A stretch of DNA of 64,000 nucleotides from an uncultured Eubacteriales bacterium (GTDB lineage: Bacteria > Bacillota > Clostridia > Oscillospirales > UMGS1783), in NCBI GenBank assembly GCA_934456365.1, contig CAKSHC010000002.1, positions 124,001 through 188,000 of the forward strand, in the 5' to 3' direction. The translations under genes and the position numbers were made by a program. The notes beneath the pieces are model-generated. The model searched no databases and had not been told where the DNA came from. It worked only from the letters and a program-made list of their open reading frames with translations. Positions 32,093-42,000 of this stretch are shown piece after piece (the first letter of the stretch is position 1; every line of letters starts with the position of its first letter).

Positions 32093-34474
32093 ATGAAAAC
32101 CTTCGCCCGCTTCTACTTCAAGCCCACCCTGCCCCTCGGCCCGGGCCGCACCCCCATCACCGCCTCCAACGAGCACATCGAGCTCTCCCGCCGCGCCGCC
32201 GGCGAAGGCATGGTGCTGCTGGAAAACCGCGGCGTCCTCCCGCTGGAAAAGGGCGCCCGCGTCGCCCTCTTCGGCAAAGCCACAGTCGACTACATCAAAG
32301 GCGGCGGCGGCTCCGGCGACGTCTATACCCCCTATGTCCGCAACCTCTACGAGGGCATGCAAATCAAAGAAAAGGAAGGAAAAATTTTCCTCTTCCACCC
32401 CCTGGCCGATTTCTATGTCCGCTATGTCGCCGAGCAGAGCAAAAAGCGCACGGAGGAAGCGCCCGCCCGCTGGGCCCCTGTCCACGCCATGGCCCCCGGC
32501 CTCGCCAAGCAGCATGCCGCCGCCGAGCAGTTTCTGCGCTCCCAGCTCCCCGAAGCCGAGCTGACGAATGAGCAGATCGCCGAAGCCCGCCGGGGCGCCG
32601 ATGTGGCCGTCATCTCCTTCTGCCGCTATTCCGGAGAGGACTGGGACCGCACCGATAACCGCGAGATCGGCGACTTCTACCTCACCGCCGCCGAGCGCCG
32701 CCTGGTCGAGCAGGTCACAGCCGCCTTCGATCGCGTCGTCGTCGTGCTCAACGTCGGCGGCATGGTCGATACCGATTGGTTCGCCCACGACGAGAAGATC
32801 GGCGCCGCCCTCCTCGCCTGGCAGGCCGGCACCGAAGGCGGCCTCGCCGAAGCCGATATCCTCTGCGGCGACGTCAACCCCTCCGGCAAGCTCACCGATA
32901 CCTTCGCCCGCTCCTTCGACGACTATCCCTCCTCCGCCACCTTCAACGAGTCGGACGACTATGTGGAATACCACGAGGATATCTTCGTCGGCTACCGCTA
33001 TTTCGAAACCATTCAGGGCGCCGCAGAGCGCGTCAACTATCCCTTCGGCTTCGGCCTGTCCTACACCACCTTCGCCGTCACCCCCCTCTCCGGCAGCGAA
33101 GAGGACGGAAAAATCAAGCTCTCGGTGCGGGTCGAAAACACCGGCTCCCGCCCCGGCCGCGAGGTCGTCCAGGCCTATGTCCAGGCCCCCCAGGGCCGCC
33201 TCGGAAAGGCTGCCCGCTCGCTCTGCGCCTTTGAAAAAACGCCCCTGCTCGCCCCCGGCGAGTCCATCGACCTCGAACTGACCGCCGATCCCGCCCTCAT
33301 AGCCTCCTTCGACGATCTGGGCCGCGTCGAAAAGGGCGCCTACCTGCTCGAAGCCGGCGACTACCGCTTCCATATCGGCTCCTCGGTGCGCGATACCAAG
33401 GAAGCCCCCTTCGTCTGGTCGCTGCCCGAAACCCGCGTCACCTTCCGCGCCCTCGCCTCGGTCCATCCCGTGCGCGACCTCAAGCGCCTCACCGCCTCCG
33501 GCGAGTGGGAAACCGTCCCCGGCGAGCCCGAAACCCCCGCCCCCTGCAAAGATACCTACCCGCAGGGCAAGGCGCCCGAGCGGATCCTCGGCTTCTTCCG
33601 CGTCGCCGACGGGGAGATCTCCATGGAAGACTTCATGGCCCAAATGACCGACGAGGAGCTCGTCCATGTCCTCTGCGGCCAGAAAAACTACGGCGTCAAC
33701 AACACCGGCTGCTTCGGCGGCGTCGACCGTCTTGCCATCCCCTATGTCCCCACCGAAGACGGCCCCGCCGGCGTGCGGATCAATGCCGAATGCGGCATTC
33801 CCACCACCGCCTGGCCCTGCGCCACCTTGCTGGCCTGCACCTGGGACCCCGCCATCCTGGAAGCCGTCGGCCGCGCCGGCGCGCTGGAAATGAAGGAAAA
33901 TAACCTCGGCGTCTGGCTCACCCCCGGCATGAACATCCATCGCTCTCCGCTGTGCGGGCGCAACTTCGAATATTATTCCGAGGATCCCTTCGTCGCCGGA
34001 AAAGCCGCCGCCGCTCTCGTGCGCGGCATTCAGAGCGAAAAGATCGCCGCCACCCCCAAGCATTTCTGCTGCAACAACAAGGAGATCAACCGCGGCCAGA
34101 GCGATTCCCGCGTGTCGGAACGCGCCCTGCGCGAGATCTACCTGCGCGGCTTCGAGATCGTCGTCCGCGAGGCCGATCCCTGGACGATCATGACCTCCTA
34201 CAACCGCGTCAACAGCCGTTTCCCCTCCGAAACCTCCGCCCTGCTCGAGGGCATCCTGCGACGCGAATGGGGCTTTAGCGGAATGGTCATGACCGACTGG
34301 ACCAATCAGGCCGACCAGCTCCTCGAAATCCCCGCCGGCAACGACCTGAGAATGCCCATGAGAGCCTGCGACGAGCCCCGCGTCCTGGAAGCCGTGCGCG
34401 ACGGCCGCATTTCCAGAGAAACGCTGATCCGCGCCGCCCGCCGCGTGCTCGAAATGTTCGTCAAACTCGGCTGA
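32093..34474 (+). CDS. GH3 beta-glucosidase-like enzyme, domain-permuted
   Basis: A 793-residue glycoside hydrolase family 3 protein without signal peptide, hence cytoplasmic. The domain order is permuted. The alpha/beta sandwich (GH3_C: EGMVLLENRGVLPL, VVVLNVGGMVDTDW, NPSGKLTDTF) comes first (about 25-310) and a fibronectin-like domain follows (about 320-430). The catalytic barrel comes last (about 510-790: EDGPAGVR, PKHFCCNNKE, and the nucleophile Asp in GFSGMVMTDW near 733). This order is known from Ruminococcus albus and Butyrivibrio beta-glucosidases. Exact sugar specificity is uncertain. AAGGAG precedes the ATG. Confidence 0.92.
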   Translation: MKTFARFYFKPTLPLGPGRTPITASNEHIELSRRAAGEGMVLLENRGVLPLEKGARVALFGKATVDYIKGGGGSGDVYTPYVRNLYEGMQIKEKEGKIFLFHPLADFYVRYVAEQSKKRTEEAPARWAPVHAMAPGLAKQHAAAEQFLRSQLPEAELTNEQIAEARRGADVAVISFCRYSGEDWDRTDNREIGDFYLTAAERRLVEQVTAAFDRVVVVLNVGGMVDTDWFAHDEKIGAALLAWQAGTEGGLAEADILCGDVNPSGKLTDTFARSFDDYPSSATFNESDDYVEYHEDIFVGYRYFETIQGAAERVNYPFGFGLSYTTFAVTPLSGSEEDGKIKLSVRVENTGSRPGREVVQAYVQAPQGRLGKAARSLCAFEKTPLLAPGESIDLELTADPALIASFDDLGRVEKGAYLLEAGDYRFHIGSSVRDTKEAPFVWSLPETRVTFRALASVHPVRDLKRLTASGEWETVPGEPETPAPCKDTYPQGKAPERILGFFRVADGEISMEDFMAQMTDEELVHVLCGQKNYGVNNTGCFGGVDRLAIPYVPTEDGPAGVRINAECGIPTTAWPCATLLACTWDPAILEAVGRAGALEMKENNLGVWLTPGMNIHRSPLCGRNFEYYSEDPFVAGKAAAALVRGIQSEKIAATPKHFCCNNKEINRGQSDSRVSERALREIYLRGFEIVVREADPWTIMTSYNRVNSRFPSETSALLEGILRREWGFSGMVMTDWTNQADQLLEIPAGNDLRMPMRACDEPRVLEAVRDGRISRETLIRAARRVLEMFVKLG

Positions 34475-34490
34475 GATCCGAAAGAATCTC

Positions 34491-34519
34491 TTGAACTTCG
34501 CGGTTTTTTGTGTTATATT
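34491..34519 (+). promoter_or_regulatory. Promoter of ppdK
   Basis: TTGAAC (34491-34496), 17-b spacer, TATATT (34514-34519), starting 16 b after the GH3 stop codon. Confidence 0.75.
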
Positions 34520-34568
34520 AAATAGGAATGTGAAAAATAAGCATATCGAAAACATAGGAGGTACGACC

Positions 34569-37202
34569 ATGAGCCACAAGTATGTCTACCTTTTCCGTGA
34601 GGGCAACGCCAACATGCGCGAGCTCCTCGGCGGCAAAGGCGCCAACCTGGCCGAAATGACCAACATCGGCCTGCCCGTTCCCCAGGGCTTTACCATCTCC
34701 ACCGAAGCCTGCACCCAGTATTACAACGACGGGCGCAAGATCAATGAAGAGATTCAGGCCCAGATCATGGAAAACATCGCCAAGATGGAGGAGATCACCG
34801 GCAAGAAGTTCGGCGATAAGGAAAACCCCCTCCTCGTTTCGGTGCGTTCCGGCGCCCGCGCTTCCATGCCCGGTATGATGGACACCATCCTCAACCTCGG
34901 CCTCAACGAAGAGGTCGTCGAGATCCTCGCCAAGAAATCCAATAATCCCCGCTGGGCGTGGGACTGCTATCGCCGCTTCATCCAGATGTATTCCGATGTC
35001 GTCATGGAGGTCGGAAAGAAATATTTCGAGCAGCTTATCGATGCCATGAAGGAAAAGAAGGGCGTCAAGCTCGACGTTGAGCTCACCGCCGACGATCTCA
35101 AGGAGCTTGCCGGCCAGTTCAAGGCCGAGTATAAGTCCAAGATCGGCGCCGATTTCCCCTCCGATCCCACCGAGCAGCTCATGGGCGCCGTCAAGGCCGT
35201 CTTCCGCTCCTGGGATAACCCCCGCGCCAACGTCTATCGCCGCGACAACGATATCCCCTATTCCTGGGGCACCGCCGTCAACGTCCAGGCCATGGCCTTC
35301 GGCAATATGGGCGATGACTGCGGCACCGGCGTCGCCTTCACCCGCGACCCGGCTACCGGCGCCAAGGGCCTCTTCGGCGAATTTTTGACCAACGCTCAGG
35401 GCGAAGACGTCGTCGCCGGCGTGCGCACCCCGATGCACATCTCCGAAATGGAGAATAAATTCCCCGAAGCCTTCCGGCAGTTCAAAGAGGTCTGCCACAC
35501 CCTGGAAACCCATTACCGCGATATGCAGGATATGGAGTTCACGGTGGAGCATGGCAAGCTCTATATGCTCCAGACCCGCAACGGCAAGCGCACCGCGCAG
35601 GCCGCTCTGAAGATCGCCTGCGATCTGGTCGATGAGGGCATGCGCACCGAAGAGGAAGCCGTCCTCATGATCGATCCCCGCAACCTCGACACCCTTCTTC
35701 ATCCCCAGTTCGACGCCAAGGCCCTCAAGGCTGCCAAGCCCCTCGGCCGCGGCCTGGGCGCTTCTCCGGGCGCAGCCAGCGGTAAGGTCGTCTTCACTGC
35801 CGACGACGCCGAGGCCTGGAAGGCCCGCGGCGAAAAGGTCGTCCTGGTCCGTTTGGAAACCTCTCCCGAGGATATCACCGGCATGAAGGCCGCTCAGGGC
35901 ATCCTCACCGTGCGCGGCGGCATGACCTCCCACGCGGCCGTCGTGGCCCGCGGCATGGGCACCTGCTGCGTCTCCGGCTGCTCCGAGATCAATATGGATG
36001 AGGAGAATAAGGTCTTCACCCTGGCCGGCAAAACCTTCCGCGAGGGCGACTTTATCTCCATCGACGGCTCCACCGGCAACATCTACGAAGGCATCATCCC
36101 CACGGTCGACGCCTCCATCGCCGGCGAGTTCGGCCGCATCATGGCCTGGGCCGATAAGTATCGCACCATGAAGGTCCGCACCAACGCCGACACCCCGCGC
36201 GACGCCAGAAAGGCCCGCGAGCTCGGCGCCGAGGGCATCGGCCTTTGCCGCACCGAGCACATGTTCTTCGAGGCCGACCGGATCGCCGCCTTCCGCGAAA
36301 TGATCTGCTCCGACACCGTGGAAGAGCGCGAAGCCGCCCTCGATAAGATCATGCCCTATCAGCAGGGCGACTTCGAGAAGCTCTACGAAGCCCTCGAAGG
36401 CACCCCGGTCACCATCCGCTTCCTGGATCCGCCTCTCCATGAGTTCGTGCCGACCGAAGAGGCCGATATCGAAGCTCTGGCCAAGGCTCAGGGCAAGCCG
36501 GTCGAGAAGATCAAGGCGATCATCGCTTCTCTGCATGAGTTCAACCCGATGATGGGCCACCGCGGCTGCCGCCTCACGGTCACCTATCCCGAAATCGCCA
36601 AGATGCAGACCCGCGCCGTCATCCGCGCCGCGATCAACGTCAAGAAGAATCATCCCGATTGGGATATCAAGCCCGAGATCATGATCCCGCTGGTCGGTGA
36701 GGTCAAGGAGTTCGTCTTCGTCAAGAAGATCGTCGTCGCCACCGCCGACGAGGAGATCAAGAATGCCGGCGTCGATCTCAAGTATGAGGTCGGCACCATG
36801 ATCGAGATCCCCCGCGCCGCCCTCACGGCCGACGAGATCGCCAAAGAGGCCGACTTCTTCTGCTTCGGCACCAACGACCTGACCCAGATGACCTTCGGCT
36901 TCTCCCGCGACGACGCCGGCAAGTTCCTCGGCGCCTACTACGATGCCAAGATCTTCGAAAGCGATCCCTTCGCCCGCCTCGATCAGAAGGGCGTGGGCAA
37001 GCTGATGAAGATGGCCCTCGAGCTCGGCCGTCCGGCCAATGCGAAGCTCCATTGCGGTATCTGCGGCGAGCACGGCGGAGATCCCTCCTCGGTCGAATTC
37101 TGCAACGAAATCGGCCTCGACTATGTCTCCTGCTCTCCTTTCCGCGTTCCCATCGCCCGGCTCTCGGCCGCGCAGGCAGCCATTTTGGCAAAGCGCAAGT
37201 AA
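34569..37202 (+). CDS. ppdK: Pyruvate, phosphate dikinase
   Basis: PPDK interconverts pyruvate, ATP and phosphate with phosphoenolpyruvate, AMP and PPi; in anaerobic Clostridia it often serves PPi-linked glycolysis. The 877-residue protein has the N-terminal ATP-grasp part (GGKGANLAEM; SVRSGARASMPGMMDT), the phosphohistidine domain with catalytic His in GGMTSHAAVVARGMG (about residue 455), and the C-terminal PEP/pyruvate barrel with GTNDLTQMTFGFSRDDA and the Cys in LHCGICGEHGGDP (about 830). AGGAGG lies 9 b before the ATG. It is a single-gene unit. Confidence 0.97.
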   Translation: MSHKYVYLFREGNANMRELLGGKGANLAEMTNIGLPVPQGFTISTEACTQYYNDGRKINEEIQAQIMENIAKMEEITGKKFGDKENPLLVSVRSGARASMPGMMDTILNLGLNEEVVEILAKKSNNPRWAWDCYRRFIQMYSDVVMEVGKKYFEQLIDAMKEKKGVKLDVELTADDLKELAGQFKAEYKSKIGADFPSDPTEQLMGAVKAVFRSWDNPRANVYRRDNDIPYSWGTAVNVQAMAFGNMGDDCGTGVAFTRDPATGAKGLFGEFLTNAQGEDVVAGVRTPMHISEMENKFPEAFRQFKEVCHTLETHYRDMQDMEFTVEHGKLYMLQTRNGKRTAQAALKIACDLVDEGMRTEEEAVLMIDPRNLDTLLHPQFDAKALKAAKPLGRGLGASPGAASGKVVFTADDAEAWKARGEKVVLVRLETSPEDITGMKAAQGILTVRGGMTSHAAVVARGMGTCCVSGCSEINMDEENKVFTLAGKTFREGDFISIDGSTGNIYEGIIPTVDASIAGEFGRIMAWADKYRTMKVRTNADTPRDARKARELGAEGIGLCRTEHMFFEADRIAAFREMICSDTVEEREAALDKIMPYQQGDFEKLYEALEGTPVTIRFLDPPLHEFVPTEEADIEALAKAQGKPVEKIKAIIASLHEFNPMMGHRGCRLTVTYPEIAKMQTRAVIRAAINVKKNHPDWDIKPEIMIPLVGEVKEFVFVKKIVVATADEEIKNAGVDLKYEVGTMIEIPRAALTADEIAKEADFFCFGTNDLTQMTFGFSRDDAGKFLGAYYDAKIFESDPFARLDQKGVGKLMKMALELGRPANAKLHCGICGEHGGDPSSVEFCNEIGLDYVSCSPFRVPIARLSAAQAAILAKRK

Positions 37203-37214
37203 GAATCCAAAAGA

Positions 37215-37249
37215 AAAAGCCTTGCAGGAAAATCCTGCAAGGCTTTTTT
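37215..37249. terminator. Terminator of ppdK, probably bidirectional
   Basis: A 16-bp stem (37215-37230 with 37234-37249, AAA loop) with T runs on both strands. It also faces the end of the convergent MATE gene. Confidence 0.9.
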
Positions 37250-37290
37250 GTTCCCCCGCATACAGGCGGGCAAAAATCCTTTGAAGGGCT

Positions 37291-38643
37291 TCAGTGATCG
37301 AAGGCGCGGCACCAGTTGGCCTTGAGATAATAGATCAGGAAGAAAATGCAGCTGAGCCCCCAGGTGATGGGGTAAACGAGGAAAAGCGTCTGGAATTCCA
37401 CCCGCAAAGCCATCAGCACCATCAGAATGGAAATGCGGATCAAACACCAGATGATGAGCATCACCGCCATCGGCACAAAGGCCCGCCCCGCCCCGCGGCA
37501 AACAGCCGCCACTGAATGGGCAAAGGCCATCAGAAAATAGAAGAGCGCAATGGTGCGGATCAGCCCCGTGCCCAGGCGAATCACCTCGGTCGAGGAATCG
37601 AAGATCGAGATCAGCTGCGGAGCAAAAAGATAGTAGCAGATCCCCAGCGCCTCGGCCAGAAGACAGGCCCCCAGAATGCCGATGTTGGCGCCCTTGCGCG
37701 CCCGCTTGGTTTCCCCGGCCCCCAAATTCTGGCTCACAAAGGTGGTCACCGTCGTGTTGAGGCTGGTCACCGGCAAAAAGATGAAGCCCTCGATTTTGCC
37801 GTGGGTTCCCACCGCCGCCATCGCCGCCGCGCCGAAGGTGTTGATCTGCGACTGCACAATCACATTGGCAAACCCGATCACCGAATCCTGAATTCCCGAG
37901 GGCAGCCCGTTTTTCAGAATGTCGCGCAGGCTCTCCCGGTCAAACCGGAGCTGCGAAAAGCGCAGCGGCACCAGGTTCTTTTTGCTGTGCAGCGAGATCA
38001 GGCACAAAGCAGCGCTCACGCACTGCGCTAAAACCGTGGCAAAAGCCGCGCCCCACACGTTGAGATCCATCGGCCCGACAAATAAAAGATCCAGCCCCAC
38101 ATTGAGCAGCGAAGAAACGATCAGATAGAAAAGCGGCCGGCGGCTGTCGCCCATGGCCGTCATGATCCCGCGGCAGGAATTGTAGATCACCAGCCCCAAA
38201 GCCCCCGCAAAATAGCAGCGGAAATAGGAGATCGCCCCCGGGAGAACCGCCGGATCGGTGTTCATCCAGCGCAGAAAGGTGGGGGTCAGCCCTATGCCCA
38301 CCCCGGTCAGCAAAACCCCGCAGAAAAGCGAAAGGGAAAGATTCGTGTGGATGGCTTTTTTCAGCCGCTCGGTATCTCCCGCGCCGAAGCAGCGGGCGAT
38401 GACCACGCCCGCCCCGGTGGAAAGCCCCGAGAAAAAGCTTACCAGAAGAAAGATCAGATTGCCCGAAGAGGCCACCGCAGCCAAAGCTTCGGTGCCCAAA
38501 AAGCGGCCGACAATGAGCGTGTCGGCCATATTATAGAGCTGCTGGAAGAGTAGGCTGACGAAAATCGGCCCGGTAAAACGCGCGAAAAGGGGCAGAATGC
38601 TCCCTTTTGTGAGGTCTAATTCTCTCGTTTGTTCCTTTTTCAT
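37291..38643 (-). CDS. MATE family efflux transporter
   Basis: A 450-residue membrane protein with twelve predicted helices in two related halves, of the DinF/NorM-like MATE superfamily exporting drugs or metabolites by cation antiport. Family hallmarks are FQQLYNMADTLIVGRFLGTEALAAV (about 33-57), FFSGLSTGAGVVIARCFGAGD, and the second-half NVIVQSQINTFGAAAMAAVG. The substrate cannot be predicted. It is a single-gene unit. Confidence 0.92.
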   Translation of the reverse strand: MKKEQTRELDLTKGSILPLFARFTGPIFVSLLFQQLYNMADTLIVGRFLGTEALAAVASSGNLIFLLVSFFSGLSTGAGVVIARCFGAGDTERLKKAIHTNLSLSLFCGVLLTGVGIGLTPTFLRWMNTDPAVLPGAISYFRCYFAGALGLVIYNSCRGIMTAMGDSRRPLFYLIVSSLLNVGLDLLFVGPMDLNVWGAAFATVLAQCVSAALCLISLHSKKNLVPLRFSQLRFDRESLRDILKNGLPSGIQDSVIGFANVIVQSQINTFGAAAMAAVGTHGKIEGFIFLPVTSLNTTVTTFVSQNLGAGETKRARKGANIGILGACLLAEALGICYYLFAPQLISIFDSSTEVIRLGTGLIRTIALFYFLMAFAHSVAAVCRGAGRAFVPMAVMLIIWCLIRISILMVLMALRVEFQTLFLVYPITWGLSCIFFLIYYLKANWCRAFDH

Positions 38644-38697
38644 AACGTCCCCGTTCGGTTTTTTCGGAAAAATGGCGCCTTTGGCGCACTGAAAATC

Positions 38698-38726
38698 ATT
38701 CTATCACCGCGCGAAACCCTTGTCAA
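38698..38726 (-). promoter_or_regulatory. Promoter of the MATE gene
   Basis: On the minus strand, TTGACA (38721-38726), 17-b spacer, TAGAAT (38698-38703). Confidence 0.82.
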
Positions 38727-38749
38727 GGCGGGCAAAAAGGGAAGAAAAC

Positions 38750-38792
38750 GGCTCTTTTGAAGAAGAAAACGGGATCAAAAGAGCCCTTTTTT
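38750..38792 (+). terminator. Orphan terminator-like hairpin
   Basis: An 11-bp stem GGCTCTTTTGA (38750-38760) with 38775-38785, then six T. It lies between divergent genes and ends no visible plus-strand gene. Confidence 0.55.
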
Positions 38793-38859
38793 CGCTCCTT
38801 TTTGCGAAAAAAGAGGCTGATTTTGCTCTGAAAAGCCGTTGTCGGAGCCCTCTTTTTCT

Positions 38860-38890
38860 GCATTTCGCGCCCGAAAAGCGGCATTTCGCG
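38860..38890 (+). promoter_or_regulatory. Direct repeats upstream of the beta-helix protein promoter
   Basis: GCATTTCGCG occurs at 38860-38869 and 38881-38890, exactly 21 b apart, so on the same face of the helix. It lies just upstream of a promoter with TTTAAT (38897-38902), 17-b spacer and TATAAT (38920-38925). Candidate activator sites. Confidence 0.45.
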
Positions 38891-38896
38891 AAAAAA

Positions 38897-38925
38897 TTTA
38901 ATTTTGCCTATTTTTGATTTATAAT
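38897..38925 (+). promoter_or_regulatory. Promoter of the wall-anchored beta-helix gene
   Basis: Consensus -10 TATAAT (38920-38925) with a weak -35 TTTAAT at 17-b spacing, as expected for an activated promoter. Confidence 0.6.
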
Positions 38926-39017
38926 GAGTAGCATGAGAAAGGATGCCCGTTTGCATTCGTTTTTCCCTTCGGCCGCCCGGGCCGGGGGTGCAGATCATTC
39001 CAATAGGAGGAATCCAG

Positions 39018-42000
39018 ATGAAGAAAAAACTGTTCGCTCTTCTTTTGAGCCTTGTGATGGTGGCGGCGCTTTTGCCCGTCACGGTACAGGCGGCGGAAAC
39101 GGCGCACGCAAACCACTGCGAGTGCGGCACCGAGAAGCTTTCCTATGGCGGCCATGCTCATACCGCCGGGATAGAATGGCGTGAAATTTCCAGCCTAAAC
39201 CAGATCAACCGGGACGGCTATTTTTATCTGACCGATACGTCGACCCGCCTGAATTCCTGGACTTGCGCGTATAATGCGACCGTCTGCCTCAACGGACACG
39301 ACATCATTCTGGTCGGCGACGATACGGGCATTACCGTTAATTCAGGAAAAACCCTGACGATCACCGACTGCCGGGAACCGATGGGCACGATCACCCATGC
39401 GATGAAAAGCGAAGAACAGAAGTATCAGGGCCGCGCGATCACCGTGAACGGCTCTCTGGTGCTCTACAACGGCGCCATCTCGGGCAACGAGGCGGAGGCA
39501 TCCGGCGCGGGCGTGGCGGTTTACCAGGGCGGATCCTTTGTGATGCGCGGCGGCAAAATCTCCGAAAACAAGACCAGCGCCTGGAGCAGCGGCGGCGGCG
39601 TTTTTATCCGCAAGGGCGAGTTTACCATGACCGGCGGAGTGATCGAGAAGAACTATGCGCAAGGCTCGGGCGGCGGCGTGTATAATGTGGCGGGGACGAT
39701 CCTGCTCGACAGCAGCGCGACCATCCGGGAAAACGAGGCCAACTACGAGAGCGGCACCAGCTCGGGCGGCGGCGTTGCGAACTACCACGGCTCCTTCACC
39801 ATGCAGGGCGGCACCATTGCGAACAACCGCTGCGGCGGCAACGGCGGCGGCGGGGTGTCGATCCAGGCGGAGTACGGCAATGGATTTACGACGAATTCGA
39901 CCTTTAACATGACCGGCGGCATCATTGCCGCAAACACCTCCAGCATGTACGGCGGCGGCCTTGGGCTCTATGCGGGGCAGAGTGTCCATACCATCGCGAA
40001 CATCCGGGGCACGGCCCAGATTTACGATAATAAGGCGCAGAGCGGCGGCGGTGTGGCCGTCAACGGCGGCGCGATGCTTTATTTGTCTGAAAATGCGGCG
40101 ATTTCTTCCAACAAGACCGGGGATTCGGTGCGCCGCGGCAACGGCGGCGGTGTTTTCCTCACCACGCCGGGCGGCTACAGCGGCTATGGTTACTTCATGA
40201 TGCTCGGCGGCACTATTTCCGACAACACGGCTCAGCGCGGCGGAGGCGTTTTCGCTCCTGCCGGCACGACCTTTGAGATGCAGGGCGGCACCATCACCGG
40301 CAATAAGGCTGCGGATGGCGGCGGGGTTTACGCTCAGAGCGATAAGATTGTTCTGCGGTATACTCCCCAGATTATCGGGAATCAGGACAAAGAGGACGGC
40401 AGCGTCAGCAATCTCTTTTTCTACTATGGCAATGGATCGAATGCGGTTGTTCCCATTTCGGCAGGCGATCTGATGGACGGCGCGAGCATTGGCGTGTCGC
40501 TGTGGGACGGCGCGACCTATCCGGCCATATTGACCCGCGATGCGGTCAATAAGGATTATTTCTTCGCCGACAAAGACGCCTACGAGGTGGCCAAAGCCGC
40601 CGACGGCACCCTGATCCTGCAGGAGAGAACGACTCCTCCCGCCGAGCATAAGCACTGCGTGTGCGCGACCGGCGAGCTTTCGGCCGACGGGCATACCCAC
40701 AACAAGGAGCAGGTCTGGACTCCGGTTTCCGATCTTTCCGAGATCACCGGCGCCGGCTACTACTACCTGACCAAGAATATCGTGCTGGAGCAGTATGTTT
40801 CGACCGACAACAGCTATTCCTGCTACGGCTGGGTGGCTCCGGACGGAGCGGCGCTCTGCCTCAACGGCTACAGCATCACCATGAAAAACCCTGCCGAGGC
40901 GGATGTGGATAAAACGCAGGAAGAGAACAAGTATTACGACGGGTATGTGGATGTGATTCAGGTGGAGGGGACCTTCACCCTGACCGACTGCAAGCCCGCC
41001 GCGCAGCAGGGCACCATCACCCACGGCCAGGACGCCTCCGGCACGACCTACAACGGACGCGGTGTGCACGTGGAGGGCGGAGTCTTTAACCAGTTTGGCG
41101 GCAAGATCTCCGGCAACACCACGGCTTATGATGTCGGCGGCGCCGGGGTGGCCGTCGAAAGGGGAAGCGACCGCGAAACCAAGGGCGCGTATAACCTCTA
41201 CGGCGGCGAGATTTCCGGCAACACCGGGAAAAACGGCGGCGGGGTGAGCGTGTTCGGAGGAATCTTCCGGATGTTCGGCGGCCGCATCGTGGACAACACG
41301 GCCGACCACATGATCCACGAGGAGTTCTACGGCAAGGGCGGCGGAGTGTACGTTGGCTGGACGAGCGAATTTGAGATGCTCGGCGGCGAGATCTCCGGCA
41401 ACAGCGCCAATAAGATCGGTGCGGGCGTGTATCTGACGGCGTATGCCAAGCAGGGCGCGACCGTTTACTTCTCCGGCGGCACGGCGACCTTCAAGGTTTC
41501 CGGCGGCGCGGTGGTGGAGAATAACCGCGCGAACGGCGCTCTGAACAACGTGTATCTGGCTTCCGCGACCTCGGACTTTGATGCGGTGCAGTCGACGATC
41601 ACGATCGCGGGCGCTCTGACGGGCCGGATCGGCGTGACGGCCGGTAAGGCTCCCGGGCTGATCGCGACCGGCGCGGCGGCCAACACCGACTACAGCGGCA
41701 TTCTTCTCAGCGACAACGCCGACTATTCCATCATCCATAATCCCGGCGACGCCACCCAGCTCTGGCTTTCGGACGGCGCGCCTCTCCCGCCGGTTTACCG
41801 CATTGTGGAAGGCGCCAACGGCTCCTGGAAGCAGGAGAGCGAGGGCGGCCTGACCTTCCGCGCCGACGGCGACGTTTCGAAGTTTGCGGGTGTGACGGTG
41901 GATGGGGATCGTCTGGACGCGGGCAACTATGAGGTCGCTTCCGACGCGACGGCGGTCACGCTGAAACCGGAATATCTGGCCTCTTTGGAGATCGGGGAGC

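Noticed and set aside
32039..37073. Long minus-strand frames opposite the GH3 and ppdK genes
   Set aside because: They mirror the codon bias of the real genes, have no recognisable domain and no start signals.
38943..39017. Upstream ATG that would extend the beta-helix protein by 25 residues
   Set aside because: The extension would hide the signal peptide; the ATG at 39018 has an AGGAGG site and a proper signal sequence.
39500..41450. Repetitive DNA resembling a repeat array
   Set aside because: The periodicity is protein-level glycine-rich beta-helix rungs within one gene, with variable repeats and no spacers as in CRISPR.
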